Of a DNA stretch of 64,000 nt, positions 18,459 through 26,621 are shown piece after piece. The translations under genes and the position numbers were made by a program. Position 1 is the first letter of the stretch; each line of letters starts with the position of its first letter. Below the pieces are notes generated by a model. It was given only the letters and a program-made list of their open reading frames with translations. It ran no database searches and was not told where the DNA came from. Where the stretch lies: positions 248,001 to 312,000 of the forward strand of contig NZ_QLLY01000005.1 in the NCBI RefSeq assembly GCF_003259365.1, read 5' to 3'. Origin of the DNA: Streptomyces sp. PsTaAH-137 (lineage in GTDB: Bacteria; Actinomycetota; Actinomycetes; Streptomycetales; Streptomycetaceae).

Positions 18459-19445
18459 ATGACCAACACCACGTACCAGCTGGCCGAGTTGGACAAGGAA
18501 ACCCGGATGGGCGGGGCCGGGACGGAGACCTCCGACCGGGAGATCCGCCGGATCGACCTCACCGACTTCGACGCCCGCAGGGCCGAGATCACCGAGGAGC
18601 TGTGGGCGGCCGCGACCGACATCGGCTTCTTCCAGCTCGTGAACCACGGCATCGAACAGCCCGTCGTGGACGGCGCGTTCGCCGACGCCGCGGGGTTCTT
18701 CGGGCTGCCGGAGGACACCAAGGCGCGGCACGGACTGAAGAAGGGGCTCAACTCCGGCTGGGAGTCGATGACCCAGGTCCGGCCGTCGGTGGGGACACCG
18801 GACCAGAAGGAGTCGTACCAGGTCACCCGGCCGCACATGGAGGGACTGTGGCCGGACGACGCACTGCCCGGCTTCCAGGAGCGCACCCTCGCCTTCGAGG
18901 CGCGCTGCCGGGACCTCGCGATGCGCGTCCTGGGCTGCTTCGCCGACAGGCTGGCGCTGCCCGAGGGATTCTTCGCGCGGGCCCACGACCCGGAGAGCGC
19001 GCAGTACCAGTCGACGCTGCGGATGCTGCACTACTTCGCCGTTCCCGACGACGCCGAGATCCCCGCGGACGTGTGGCGGGCGGGCGCGCACACCGACTTC
19101 GACTGTCTGACGCTGCTGTTCCAGCGCGACGGGCAGGGCGGTCTCCAGGTGTGCCCCGGCAAGGAGGCCGAGGCCCAGGAGTGGACTCCGGTGGAGCCAG
19201 CCGACGGCGTCATCACGTGCAACATCGGCGACATGCTGATGCGGTGGAGCGACGACCGGCTGCCGTCCAACTTCCACCGGGTGAAGTCGCCGGGGCCCGA
19301 CGACGACCGGTCGGCGCGCTACAGCATCGCGTTCTTCGCGCAGGCCGACCGTGACGCGGTGATCGAGGGGCCCGAGCGGCGCTATCCGCCGATCACCGGC
19401 GGCGACTACATCCAGCAACGCATCGCCGCCAACTTCGCCCGATAG
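18459..19445 (+). CDS. 2-oxoglutarate/Fe(II) dioxygenase, isopenicillin N synthase family
   Basis: A 328-residue enzyme with the N-terminal DIOX_N region (about residues 30-140, including GFFQLVNHGI) and the iron-binding barrel. The iron triad is His211, Asp213 (AHTDFD) and His273 (NFHRV), and the 2-oxoglutarate-binding pair is Arg287/Ser289 (RYS). It hydroxylates or oxidatively modifies a small molecule. It follows the permease and deaminase genes, so a nucleobase, as with xanthine or pyrimidine hydroxylases of this fold, is a fair guess but not proven. AGGAG lies about 11 bases before the ATG. Confidence 0.85.
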   Translation: MTNTTYQLAELDKETRMGGAGTETSDREIRRIDLTDFDARRAEITEELWAAATDIGFFQLVNHGIEQPVVDGAFADAAGFFGLPEDTKARHGLKKGLNSGWESMTQVRPSVGTPDQKESYQVTRPHMEGLWPDDALPGFQERTLAFEARCRDLAMRVLGCFADRLALPEGFFARAHDPESAQYQSTLRMLHYFAVPDDAEIPADVWRAGAHTDFDCLTLLFQRDGQGGLQVCPGKEAEAQEWTPVEPADGVITCNIGDMLMRWSDDRLPSNFHRVKSPGPDDDRSARYSIAFFAQADRDAVIEGPERRYPPITGGDYIQQRIAANFAR

Positions 19446-19464
19446 GCGCGCGACAGCGGTCTGT

Positions 19465-20304
19465 CTACGCGCTCGGGCCCTCGGCCCGGATCCGGTCCAG
19501 CCACTCCCTGCCCAGACGATGCCCGTCCGGCAACTGGTCGTCCCGATCCCAGCGCCACGTCGTGATGATCGCGAGCACCAGGATCCGGCAGTCGTGCAGC
19601 AGGTCGGGATCGATGCCCGAACAGTGGGCGGCGACGGCGTCGGGGGCATGGGCGAGGTCGAACTCGACCGGCCCCCGGCACACCGTCTCCAGGTCGATGA
19701 AGAGCGGGCCGTGCCGGGTGGCGAGGAGGTTGCCCGGGTGCGGCTCGCCGTGCAGCAGTTGCTCGGGGCCGCCGCGCCCAGTGATCGCCCGGCACCGCTC
19801 GTCCAGGGTGTCGGCGAGCAGCCGCCGGTCCGCGTCGCCGAGCGCGGGAGTGCGGTCGCGGTCGGCGACGAGGCCGCGGGCCTGCGCGACTCGTTCGGTG
19901 AAGTGGGGCGCAGGGACGTCGAGTTGACGCATTCCGGTGTGGAGCTTCTTCAGCGCGACCGCGTACTCGGCGTCTCCGATCTCTCCCGGCGCCACGGACG
20001 CGTAGTGGGTCCACAGGGTCACCGCGAAGCCGTCCCGCTCGTGGACGTCCGGCGCCACTCTGGGGTCGAGGGCGGCCACCGGGCAGCCGGCCTCGGTGAG
20101 CCGTCGCGCCAGCTCGATCTCGAACCGGGCGACGTGGTCCGTCTCCGGCGCCACCCGGGCCAGGACGTCGCCCGGCAGCAGGCGCAGCGTGAGCTTGTTC
20201 GAGTTCTGGAGCACGATCGCGTCGTCGGCCGCCAGGCCGAGTGACGAGGCGATCGCCTTCGCCGCGGGCACCGCCCGCGCCACCTCCGAAGCCAGCATCG
20301 TCAC
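19465..20304 (-). CDS. Aminoglycoside phosphotransferase-fold kinase
   Basis: A 279-residue APH/choline-kinase-fold protein. The catalytic loop is HGEPHPGN (about residues 190-197; Glu where many members have Asp) and the metal-binding motif is FIDLETVCRGPVEFDLA. It would transfer phosphate from ATP to a hydroxyl of a small molecule or antibiotic. The annotated start is the GTG at 20304; an in-frame ATG two codons later is equally near the GAGAGGGG ribosome site. It is divergent from the DinB-like gene. Nothing in the neighbourhood indicates the substrate, and resistance is not implied. Confidence 0.8.
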   Translation of the reverse strand: MTMLASEVARAVPAAKAIASSLGLAADDAIVLQNSNKLTLRLLPGDVLARVAPETDHVARFEIELARRLTEAGCPVAALDPRVAPDVHERDGFAVTLWTHYASVAPGEIGDAEYAVALKKLHTGMRQLDVPAPHFTERVAQARGLVADRDRTPALGDADRRLLADTLDERCRAITGRGGPEQLLHGEPHPGNLLATRHGPLFIDLETVCRGPVEFDLAHAPDAVAAHCSGIDPDLLHDCRILVLAIITTWRWDRDDQLPDGHRLGREWLDRIRAEGPSA

Positions 20305-20410
20305 GCGCCCCTCTCACCTCGGCCGACCCGCCCCGCACACCCCGCGCACCGTACCCGGTACGGTCACCGGACGCGCGTACGACGTCAGGTCTCACCACGA
20401 AGGACATCCC

Positions 20411-20920
20411 ATGACCACCGACACCCGGGTAGGGCCCCCGCACTTCGGTACGGAACGCGAGACGCTGCGCGCCTTCCTCGACTACCACCGGGAGACCCTC
20501 GCCATGAAGTGCGAGGGCCTGACCGACGAGGAGCTGCGGAAGCAGTCGATGGCACCGTCCACGCTGTCGCTGCTCGGTCTGGTGCGGCACATGGCGGAGG
20601 TGGAGCGCGCCTGGTTCCGGCGGGTGTTCGAGGACCATGACGCGCCGATGGTCTGGTCCGACGAGATCGACTTCCAGGCGGCGTACGACGCGAGCACGTC
20701 GACCCGCGCCGAGGCGTTCACCGCGTGGCGGGCCGAGGTGGAGACCTCCCGGCGGATCGAGCGGGAGGCCGCGTCCCTGGACGTCGCCGGGCATCAGCCG
20801 CGCTGGGGCGAGGACGTATCGCTGCGGATGGTGATGGTGCACGTCCTCCTGGAGTACGGCCGTCACAACGGGCACGCCGACTTCCTGCGCGAGGGCGTCG
20901 ACGGCACGGTGGGCGCCTGA
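20411..20920 (+). CDS. DinB / DUF664 family protein
   Basis: A 169-residue four-helix protein of the DinB-like DUF664 family. Typical features are GLVRHMAEVERAWF (about residues 56-69) and the C-terminal HVLLEYGRHNGHADFLREG (about 143-161), which carry the histidines of the predicted metal site. Members are thought to be thiol-dependent transferases, but most lack a known substrate. GAAGGA precedes the ATG at good distance. A strong bidirectional hairpin follows the stop. Confidence 0.85.
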   Translation: MTTDTRVGPPHFGTERETLRAFLDYHRETLAMKCEGLTDEELRKQSMAPSTLSLLGLVRHMAEVERAWFRRVFEDHDAPMVWSDEIDFQAAYDASTSTRAEAFTAWRAEVETSRRIEREAASLDVAGHQPRWGEDVSLRMVMVHVLLEYGRHNGHADFLREGVDGTVGA

Positions 20921-20933
20921 CCGGGCGGGGAGC

Positions 20934-20960
20934 AGGGCCGCACGCCTTTCGTGCGGCCCT
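20934..20960. terminator. Bidirectional terminator between convergent genes
   Basis: AGGGCCGCACG, loop CCTTT, CGTGCGGCCCT: a perfect 11-bp stem with a 5-base loop between the convergent stops of the DinB-like gene (20920) and the XdhC-family gene (20976). It can end transcription from both sides. Confidence 0.75.
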
Positions 20961-20975
20961 CACTCCGTGCCGCTC

Positions 20976-22088
20976 TCACCCGGCGTGGATCGCGCCGTCC
21001 CCCTCGGCCAGCGGAGCCCCGCTCCCGCCCCGCCGCACCGCCACGATCTCCGCGCCGATGGACATGGCGGTCTCCTCGGGGGTGCGGCCCCCGAGGTCGA
21101 GGCCGATCGGTGAGCGCAGACGGGACAGTTCGCGCGGGGTCACGCCCGCCTCGCGCAGCCGCTGCGAGCGGTCCGCGTGGGTGCGCCGGGAGCCCATCGC
21201 GCCGACGTACGCCGCGGGCAGCCGCAGCGCCACCTCCAGGAGCGGCACGTCGAACTTGGCGTCGTGCGTGAGTACGCACAGCACCGTCCGCTCGTCGGTG
21301 GCGGTGGCCCGCAGATAGCGGTCGGGCCACTCCACGACGACCTCGTCGGCCTCCGGGAAGCGGGCGCGCGTCGCGAACACCGGGCGCGCGTCGCACAAGG
21401 TCACGTGGAACCCGAGCAGCTTGCCGACCCGCACCAGCGCCCCGGCGAAGTCGACGGCGCCGAACACGATCATCCGCGCGGGCGGCACGCTCGACTCGAC
21501 GAACAGGGTGACGTCCGCGCCGCAGCGCGCCGAGCTCTCCGGGACCGCGCAGACGCCGGTGCGCCCGAGGTCGAGGAGGGCCCGGGCCTGCGCGGCGAGC
21601 CCGGCGTCGTCGGCCGAGCCGAGGGCCCCTTCCGCCGAGCCGTCGGGACGTACGAGGAGCAGCCCGCCGGAGTCGACGAGCGGCGCGGGCCCGTCGAGGA
21701 CCCGGGCGAGGGCCACCGCCTCGCCGCGCGCCGCGAGCGCGAGGGCCGCCTCCACCGTCGTACGGGACGGCGAGCCGGTGCGTACGGGGACGACGTGGAC
21801 CTCGACGACTCCCCCGCAGGACAGGCCCACCGCGAACGCGTCGTCGTCGCTGTACCCGAAGCTCTCGCGGACCGGCACGCCGTCCGCGAGGGCCTGCTCG
21901 CACAGCTCGTAGACGGCGCCCTCGACGCAGCCGCCGGAGACCGAGCCGATGACCTCGCCCGCGGTGTCGACGGCGAGGGCCGCGCCCGGCGGACGGGGTG
22001 CGCTGCCGCTCACCGAGACGACGGTGGCGACGGCGAACTCCCGTCCCTGGGCGACCCAATCGGCCAGTTCGGCGGCCAGGTCAAGCAT
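20976..22088 (-). CDS. XdhC/CoxI family molybdenum cofactor chaperone (PaoD-like)
   Basis: A 370-residue protein with an N-terminal XdhC_CoxI domain (VVSVSGSAPRPPGAALAV, about residues 25-42; SGGCVEGAVYE, about 52-62) and a C-terminal Rossmann XdhC_C domain ending in YVGAMGSRRTHADR and the GLDLGGRTPEETAMSI signature. These proteins bind the molybdenum cofactor and insert it, in sulfurated form, into the partner hydroxylase. It is the last gene of a coupled operon; the start ATG at 22088 overlaps the stop of the large-subunit gene by 8 bp and has a GGAAGGG ribosome site. Gene order matches paoABCD of E. coli, where PaoD has this role. Confidence 0.88.
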   Translation of the reverse strand: MLDLAAELADWVAQGREFAVATVVSVSGSAPRPPGAALAVDTAGEVIGSVSGGCVEGAVYELCEQALADGVPVRESFGYSDDDAFAVGLSCGGVVEVHVVPVRTGSPSRTTVEAALALAARGEAVALARVLDGPAPLVDSGGLLLVRPDGSAEGALGSADDAGLAAQARALLDLGRTGVCAVPESSARCGADVTLFVESSVPPARMIVFGAVDFAGALVRVGKLLGFHVTLCDARPVFATRARFPEADEVVVEWPDRYLRATATDERTVLCVLTHDAKFDVPLLEVALRLPAAYVGAMGSRRTHADRSQRLREAGVTPRELSRLRSPIGLDLGGRTPEETAMSIGAEIVAVRRGGSGAPLAEGDGAIHAG

Positions 22089-24219
22089 GCGGCCCTTCCC
22101 GGTCCGCGGCCCGCGATTCACCGTCGAGGATCCGGTCGGGGCGCAGCGGCAGATCGCGGTGGCGGACGCCGGTCGCGTGCCACACCGCGTTGGCGATCGC
22201 CGCGGCGGTGCCGACGATGCCGATCTCGCCGATGCCCTTGATGCCGACGGGGTCGGTCGGGTCCGGGTCGTCGACCCAGTCGGCCTCGATGGCGGGGATG
22301 TCGGCGTTGGCGGCGAAGTGGTAGCCGGCGAAGTCCGCCCCGACGTGGCCGCCGGACGTCTCGTCGCGCACCGCCTCCTCGTGCAGCGCCATGGAGATGC
22401 CCCAGGTCATACCTCCGGTCAACTGGCTGCGCGCGGTGAGGGGGTTGATGATGCGGCCCGCCGCGAAGACCCCGAGGAGTCGGCGTACGCGGACCTCGCC
22501 GGTGGTGACGTCGACGGCGACCTCGGCGAACTGGGCGCCGAACGAGTGCCGTTCCTTCTGCGCCAGTTCGGCCACGAGGCTCGCGGTGTCCGTACGGACC
22601 GTGATGCCGCCCTCCGGGATCTCCCCCGGCGCGAGCGGCAGCGTCTCGCGCAGTTCGCGGGCGGCCGCCATGACGGCCCAGCCCCAGGAGCGGGTGCCCA
22701 TCGAGCCGCCGGAGACCCAGGCGGGCCCGAAGTCGCTGTCGGCGATGCGGACATGGACCCGGTCGGGCGTCACGTCCAGCGCGTCGGCGGCGATCGACGA
22801 CAGGGCCGTGCGCGCGCCCGTGCCGACGTCGGACGCGGTGATCCGGACGGTGAAGGTGCCGTCCTGCTCGGCGGTGACCGACGCGGTGGACGGGGCGACC
22901 CCGGAGGGGAAGGTCGACGCGGAGACGCCGGTGCCGATCAGCCAGCGCCCGTCGCGGCGCGTCCTGGGCCGTGGATCGCGCCCGGCCCAGCCGAAGCGGC
23001 GCGCGCCCTCGTCGAAGCAGGCCAGCAGGTTGCGGCTGCTGAACGGCAGGCCGGAGACCGGGCCGACCTCGGGTTCGTTGCGCACGCGCAGCGCGATCGG
23101 GTCCACGCCGAGCTTCTCGGCGAGTTCGTCGAGCGCGCACTCCACGGCGAACGAGCCGGGTGCCTCGCCCGGCGCCCGCATGAACGTCGGCGTCGGCACG
23201 TCCACCGGCACCACCCGGTGCACGGTGTGGTGCGCGTCGGCCGCGTACATCGCGCGCCCGTAGCCGGCGCTCGACTCGATGAACTCCTTCACGTTCGAGG
23301 TCATGCTGGTGGCTTCATGGCCGAAGGCGCGCAGCCGGCCGTCGGGCGCGGCGCCGAGCCGTACGCGCTGGGAGGTCGGGCTGCGGTAGCCGGTGGCGGC
23401 GAAGACCTGACGGCGTGTCATGGAGACGCGGACCGGGCGCTGGAGCTGGGTCGCGGCCATCACGGCGGCGACGTGGTGGGCCCGCACGCCCTTGGAGCCG
23501 AAGGCGCCGCCGACGTGCTCGGAGCGGACCCGCACGGCCGACAGGTCGAGCGAGAACAGCTTGGCCAGTTCGTCGGCGACCCACATGCTGCCCTGGTTGG
23601 AGTCGACGACCTCCAGGCGCCCGTCCTCCCAGCGCGCGGTGCACGCGTGCGGCTCCATGGCGCTGTGGTGCTGCTCGGGCGTCGTGTACGTGGCGTCGAA
23701 CACCACCTGGGACGCGGCGAGTTCGGCCTCCAGGTCGCCCTTGGTCTCGGTCTGGGCCTCGGGCGTGTAGGCGGCCGGGTGGTCGGCGCGGAACACGCTG
23801 TCGTGCGGCTCGGTGTCGTACGCGACGGTGAGCGCCTCGGCGGCCTCCCTGGCCTGCTCGGACGTCTCGGCGACGACGAGCGCGACGGGCCAGCCCGCGT
23901 GCGGCACCCGGCCGTCCTGGAAGACGCCGAGGATGGGGTCGGGGGCGCCGAGCTGGCCGATGTAGTCGGTCGACACCCGTGGCGCGTTGCCGTGGTGGAG
24001 TACGGCGAGGACGCCGGGCATCGCCGAGACCGCCGCGTCGCCGATCTCCCGGATCCGGCCGCGCGCCACCGTCGACAGCACCAGCCAGCCGTGGGCGAGT
24101 TCGGTGAACGGCAGCTCGCTCGCGTACCGGGCGGTGCCGGTGACCTTCTCCAGTCCCTCGATGCGGGTGCGCGCGGCCCCGACCGAGCGCTGCCCGCTGG
24201 TCGTCGCTGTGGTGGTCAT
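22081..24219 (-). CDS. Molybdopterin-binding large subunit, xanthine/aldehyde oxidoreductase family (PaoC-like)
   Basis: A 712-residue catalytic subunit. It begins with the Ald_Xan_dh_C hammerhead region (EKVTGTARYASE), then the molybdopterin-binding domains with GGAFGSKG and the C-terminal GIKGIGEIGIVG motif, in which Glu665 is the conserved catalytic base of the family. It hydroxylates an aldehyde or N-heterocycle at the molybdenum site and passes electrons to the FeS and FAD subunits. Its length (about 730 in the YagR/PaoC group) and the operon order favour the aldehyde oxidoreductase branch over true xanthine dehydrogenase. ATGA overlaps the stop of the preceding gene. Confidence 0.88.
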   Translation of the reverse strand: MTTTATTSGQRSVGAARTRIEGLEKVTGTARYASELPFTELAHGWLVLSTVARGRIREIGDAAVSAMPGVLAVLHHGNAPRVSTDYIGQLGAPDPILGVFQDGRVPHAGWPVALVVAETSEQAREAAEALTVAYDTEPHDSVFRADHPAAYTPEAQTETKGDLEAELAASQVVFDATYTTPEQHHSAMEPHACTARWEDGRLEVVDSNQGSMWVADELAKLFSLDLSAVRVRSEHVGGAFGSKGVRAHHVAAVMAATQLQRPVRVSMTRRQVFAATGYRSPTSQRVRLGAAPDGRLRAFGHEATSMTSNVKEFIESSAGYGRAMYAADAHHTVHRVVPVDVPTPTFMRAPGEAPGSFAVECALDELAEKLGVDPIALRVRNEPEVGPVSGLPFSSRNLLACFDEGARRFGWAGRDPRPRTRRDGRWLIGTGVSASTFPSGVAPSTASVTAEQDGTFTVRITASDVGTGARTALSSIAADALDVTPDRVHVRIADSDFGPAWVSGGSMGTRSWGWAVMAAARELRETLPLAPGEIPEGGITVRTDTASLVAELAQKERHSFGAQFAEVAVDVTTGEVRVRRLLGVFAAGRIINPLTARSQLTGGMTWGISMALHEEAVRDETSGGHVGADFAGYHFAANADIPAIEADWVDDPDPTDPVGIKGIGEIGIVGTAAAIANAVWHATGVRHRDLPLRPDRILDGESRAADREGPHA

Positions 24220-25244
24220 CGGCCGGCCTCCTGGTCGGAATCGCTGGAACCGTCGCGCCCGGTGAGTTCGGTGAGTTCGGTGAGCATGGCCACGACGAGG
24301 TTGCGCATCAGGGGCACCTTGTACGCGTTCTGCGACAGCGGGCTCGCCGCCGCGAGTTCGGCGTCGGCCGCCGCGGCGAACGCCTCGCCGGTCGCGGGCC
24401 CGCCGAGCAGCGCCCGCTCGGCCGTACGGGCCCGCCAGGGCCGGGAGGCGACGGCGCCGAACGCGAGCCGCACGTCGTGCACGACACCGTCCCGCACGTC
24501 GAGGGCGACGGCCGCCGAGCCGATGGCGAAGGCGTACGAGGCCCTTTCGCGCACCTTGCGGTAGCGGGAGCGGGCGGCGACGGGCGCGGGCGGCAGGACC
24601 ACCCCGGTGATGAGCGCGCCGGACGGCAGGGCCGTCTCCAGGTGCGGGGTGTCGCCGACGGCGAGATAGAAGTCGGCGAGCGCCGACTCCCCGCTCCCCT
24701 CGGCGGTTTCGTACGTGACGACCGCGTCGAAGGCGGCGAGCGCGACGCCCATGTCGGACGGGTGCACGGCCACGCAGTGCTCGCTCGCGCCGAACACGGC
24801 GGCGTTGCGGTGCTCGCCCTCGACGGCGGGGCAACCGCTGCCCGGTACGCGCTTGTTGCACGGCTTGCTGACGTCGGTGAAGTAGCCGCAGCGGGTGCGC
24901 TGGAGCAGATTGCCGCCGACGGTCGCCATGTTCCGCAGCTGCCCGGAGGCACCGGCCAGCACGGCCTGGCTCAGCGCGGGGTAGCGACGGCGCACCTCGG
25001 GGTGGGCGGCGAGGTCGCTGTTGGTGACGGTGGCCCCGATCCGCAGCCCGCCGTCGGGGGTGGACTCGATCCGGTCCAGGGGCAGTTCCCGTACGTCGAC
25101 CAGGCGCGCGGGGCGCTCGATCCCCGCCTTCATCAGGTCGACGAGGTTGGTGCCGCCGCCGAGGAAGCGTGCCTCGGGGTCGGCGCCGAGCACCGCCACC
25201 GCACCGGACACGTCGAGCGCCCGCTCGTAGCCGAACTCCCTCAT
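24216..25244 (-). CDS. FAD-binding subunit with extra [4Fe-4S] cysteines (PaoB-like)
   Basis: A 342-residue CO-dehydrogenase-type flavoprotein subunit. FAD motifs are FLGGGTNLVDLMK (about residues 27-39) and ATVGGNLLQ (107-115). Directly after this comes an insertion TRCGYFTDVSKPCNKR...GSGC with cysteines 119, 129 and 138, and a further cysteine at 157, which are the [4Fe-4S] ligand segment found in E. coli PaoB and in 4-hydroxybenzoyl-CoA reductase but absent from ordinary xanthine dehydrogenase FAD subunits. It relays electrons from molybdenum to FAD. Start and stop overlap its neighbours by ATGA on both sides. Confidence 0.88.
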   Translation of the reverse strand: MREFGYERALDVSGAVAVLGADPEARFLGGGTNLVDLMKAGIERPARLVDVRELPLDRIESTPDGGLRIGATVTNSDLAAHPEVRRRYPALSQAVLAGASGQLRNMATVGGNLLQRTRCGYFTDVSKPCNKRVPGSGCPAVEGEHRNAAVFGASEHCVAVHPSDMGVALAAFDAVVTYETAEGSGESALADFYLAVGDTPHLETALPSGALITGVVLPPAPVAARSRYRKVRERASYAFAIGSAAVALDVRDGVVHDVRLAFGAVASRPWRARTAERALLGGPATGEAFAAAADAELAAASPLSQNAYKVPLMRNLVVAMLTELTELTGRDGSSDSDQEAGR

Positions 25245-25792
25245 GCCAGCTGCTCCTTCGTCTCGGCGGCCTGCTGGACGGCGCGCACGATCGACCCGTA
25301 GGCGCCGCAGCGGCACAGGTTCCCGCTCATCCGTTCCCTGATCTCCTCCGGGGTCAGCGGTGGCGGACCGGCCTCGGGGCGTACGTCACCGGTGGCCGCG
25401 CTGGGCCAGCCCGCCGCGTGCTCCTCCAGGACGGCGAGCGCGGAGCAGATCTGGCCGGGGGTGCAGTAGCCGCACTGGTATCCGTCGAGTTCGAGGAACG
25501 CCTCCTGCACCGGGTGCAGCCGGTCGCCCTCGGCGACGCCCTCGATGGTGGTGATCTCGCGCCCCTCGGCGGCGACCGCGAGCTGGAGACAGGACACCGC
25601 GCGGCGCCCGTCCACGAGCACCGTGCAGGCTCCGCACTGCCCCTGGTCGCAGCCCTTCTTGGTGCCGGTGAGATCGAGCCGCTCGCGCAGGGCGTCGAGC
25701 AGGGTGGTGCGGTGATCGACGGGCAGGGTGTGCTTCTCCCCGTTGACGTGCAGAGTGATCGTGCTGGACGCGGAGTTGTCGGCCGGAGCCAT
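25241..25792 (-). CDS. [2Fe-2S] subunit of molybdenum hydroxylase (PaoA-like)
   Basis: A 183-residue iron-sulfur subunit with the plant-ferredoxin cluster motif (Cys48, Cys53, Cys56, Cys68 in GCDQGQCGAC...C) and the second, all-helical cluster motif (Cys107, Cys110, Cys160, Cys162 in CGYCTPG...CRCG). It carries electrons between the molybdenum and flavin subunits. Unlike E. coli PaoA it has no twin-arginine signal peptide, so this complex should stay in the cytoplasm. It is the first gene of the four-gene operon and is divergent from a TetR gene, with operator-like repeats between. Confidence 0.9.
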   Translation of the reverse strand: MAPADNSASSTITLHVNGEKHTLPVDHRTTLLDALRERLDLTGTKKGCDQGQCGACTVLVDGRRAVSCLQLAVAAEGREITTIEGVAEGDRLHPVQEAFLELDGYQCGYCTPGQICSALAVLEEHAAGWPSAATGDVRPEAGPPPLTPEEIRERMSGNLCRCGAYGSIVRAVQQAAETKEQLA

Positions 25793-25936
25793 GAACAGCC
25801 TTCTTTCGCAGTTGCGTTGCTCTGGTGCGAGGAGAATCGGCGCTGTACGCAGGAGGGGGGCGGCGGTGGACGTACGTCTCGGTGAGACGCCTCGGTGGTG
25901 GGGGTGCGTCGCGGGGACACTATGGTGACCCTAAGT

Positions 25937-25983
25937 GGACACCTGTCCGTTCTACGGTCATCGACCGTAGTGGACAACTGTCC
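25937..25983. promoter_or_regulatory. Composite operator between oxidoreductase operon and TetR gene
   Basis: Three inverted repeats lie in a row: GGACACCTGTCC (25937-25948), CTACGGTC-ATC-GACCGTAG (25952-25970) and GGACAACTGTCC (25972-25983). The outer two share the form GGACA-NN-TGTCC and start 35 bp apart; the middle one is a perfect 8-bp inverted repeat round ATC. The block lies 43 bp before the TetR start and 145 bp before the oxidoreductase operon. The natural reading is that the TetR protein binds the outer pair to control both units, and the middle repeat is for it or for a second factor. Confidence 0.6.
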
Positions 25984-26025
25984 GCCCAGCAAGGATGTTT
26001 CCGAGCCACGGCCGAAGGAGGACGC

Positions 26026-26601
26026 GTGCACCCGGACAAGCAGGCCCCGCTGCGCTCGGACGCCCAGCGCAATCGCGAGCGCATCCTGGAGGTGGCTCTC
26101 ACCGAGCTGACCAGATCGGCCGACGCGCCGCTGAGCGCGATCGCGAAGAAGGCGGGTGTCGGCCAGGGGACGTTCTACCGCAACTTCCCCAGCCGGGAGG
26201 CCCTGGTCCTGGAGGTGTACCGGTACGAGGTACAGCAGGTCGCCGACACCGCCGCCCAGTTGCTGTGCGCCCGCGCGCCGGAGGTGGCGCTGCGGGAGTG
26301 GATGGACCGGCTCGCCCAGTACGCGATGGCCAAGGCGGGTCTGGCGAACGCGCTGCGGGAGGCGACGACTGCCCCCGGCGCCTTCAAGTCCATCGCGCAC
26401 GGTCTGCTGACGGACGCGGTCACGCTCCTGCTCGCCGCGAACGAGGAGGCCGGCACGATCCGGCCCGGCGTGAGCACCGACGACTTCATGCTGGCCATAG
26501 CGGGCCTGTGGCAGATCGACCCGCGGGGCGACTGGCAGGCACGCGCGGGGCGCCTGCTCGATCTGGTGATGGACGGCCTGCGGGCCGGGGCGCCGCACTG
26601 A
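26026..26601 (+). CDS. TetR family transcriptional regulator
   Basis: A 191-residue regulator with the canonical N-terminal TetR helix-turn-helix (LSAIAKKAGVGQGTFYRNF, about residues 34-52) and a helical ligand-binding C-terminal domain. The GTG at 26026 has an excellent GAAGGAGG ribosome site; the longer open frame upstream crosses the operator block and is not coding. Being divergent from the molybdenum hydroxylase operon, it most likely represses that operon and itself and responds to its substrate or product. Confidence 0.88.
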   Translation: MHPDKQAPLRSDAQRNRERILEVALTELTRSADAPLSAIAKKAGVGQGTFYRNFPSREALVLEVYRYEVQQVADTAAQLLCARAPEVALREWMDRLAQYAMAKAGLANALREATTAPGAFKSIAHGLLTDAVTLLLAANEEAGTIRPGVSTDDFMLAIAGLWQIDPRGDWQARAGRLLDLVMDGLRAGAPH

Positions 26602-26621
26602 CGCCCCTTTCGGAAAACGCC

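Noticed and set aside
20976-25792. Xanthine dehydrogenase (xdhABC) for purine degradation
   Set aside because: The [4Fe-4S] insertion in the FAD subunit and the four-gene order fit PaoABCD-type aldehyde oxidoreductase better. Purine use is not excluded, but I did not name the genes xdh.
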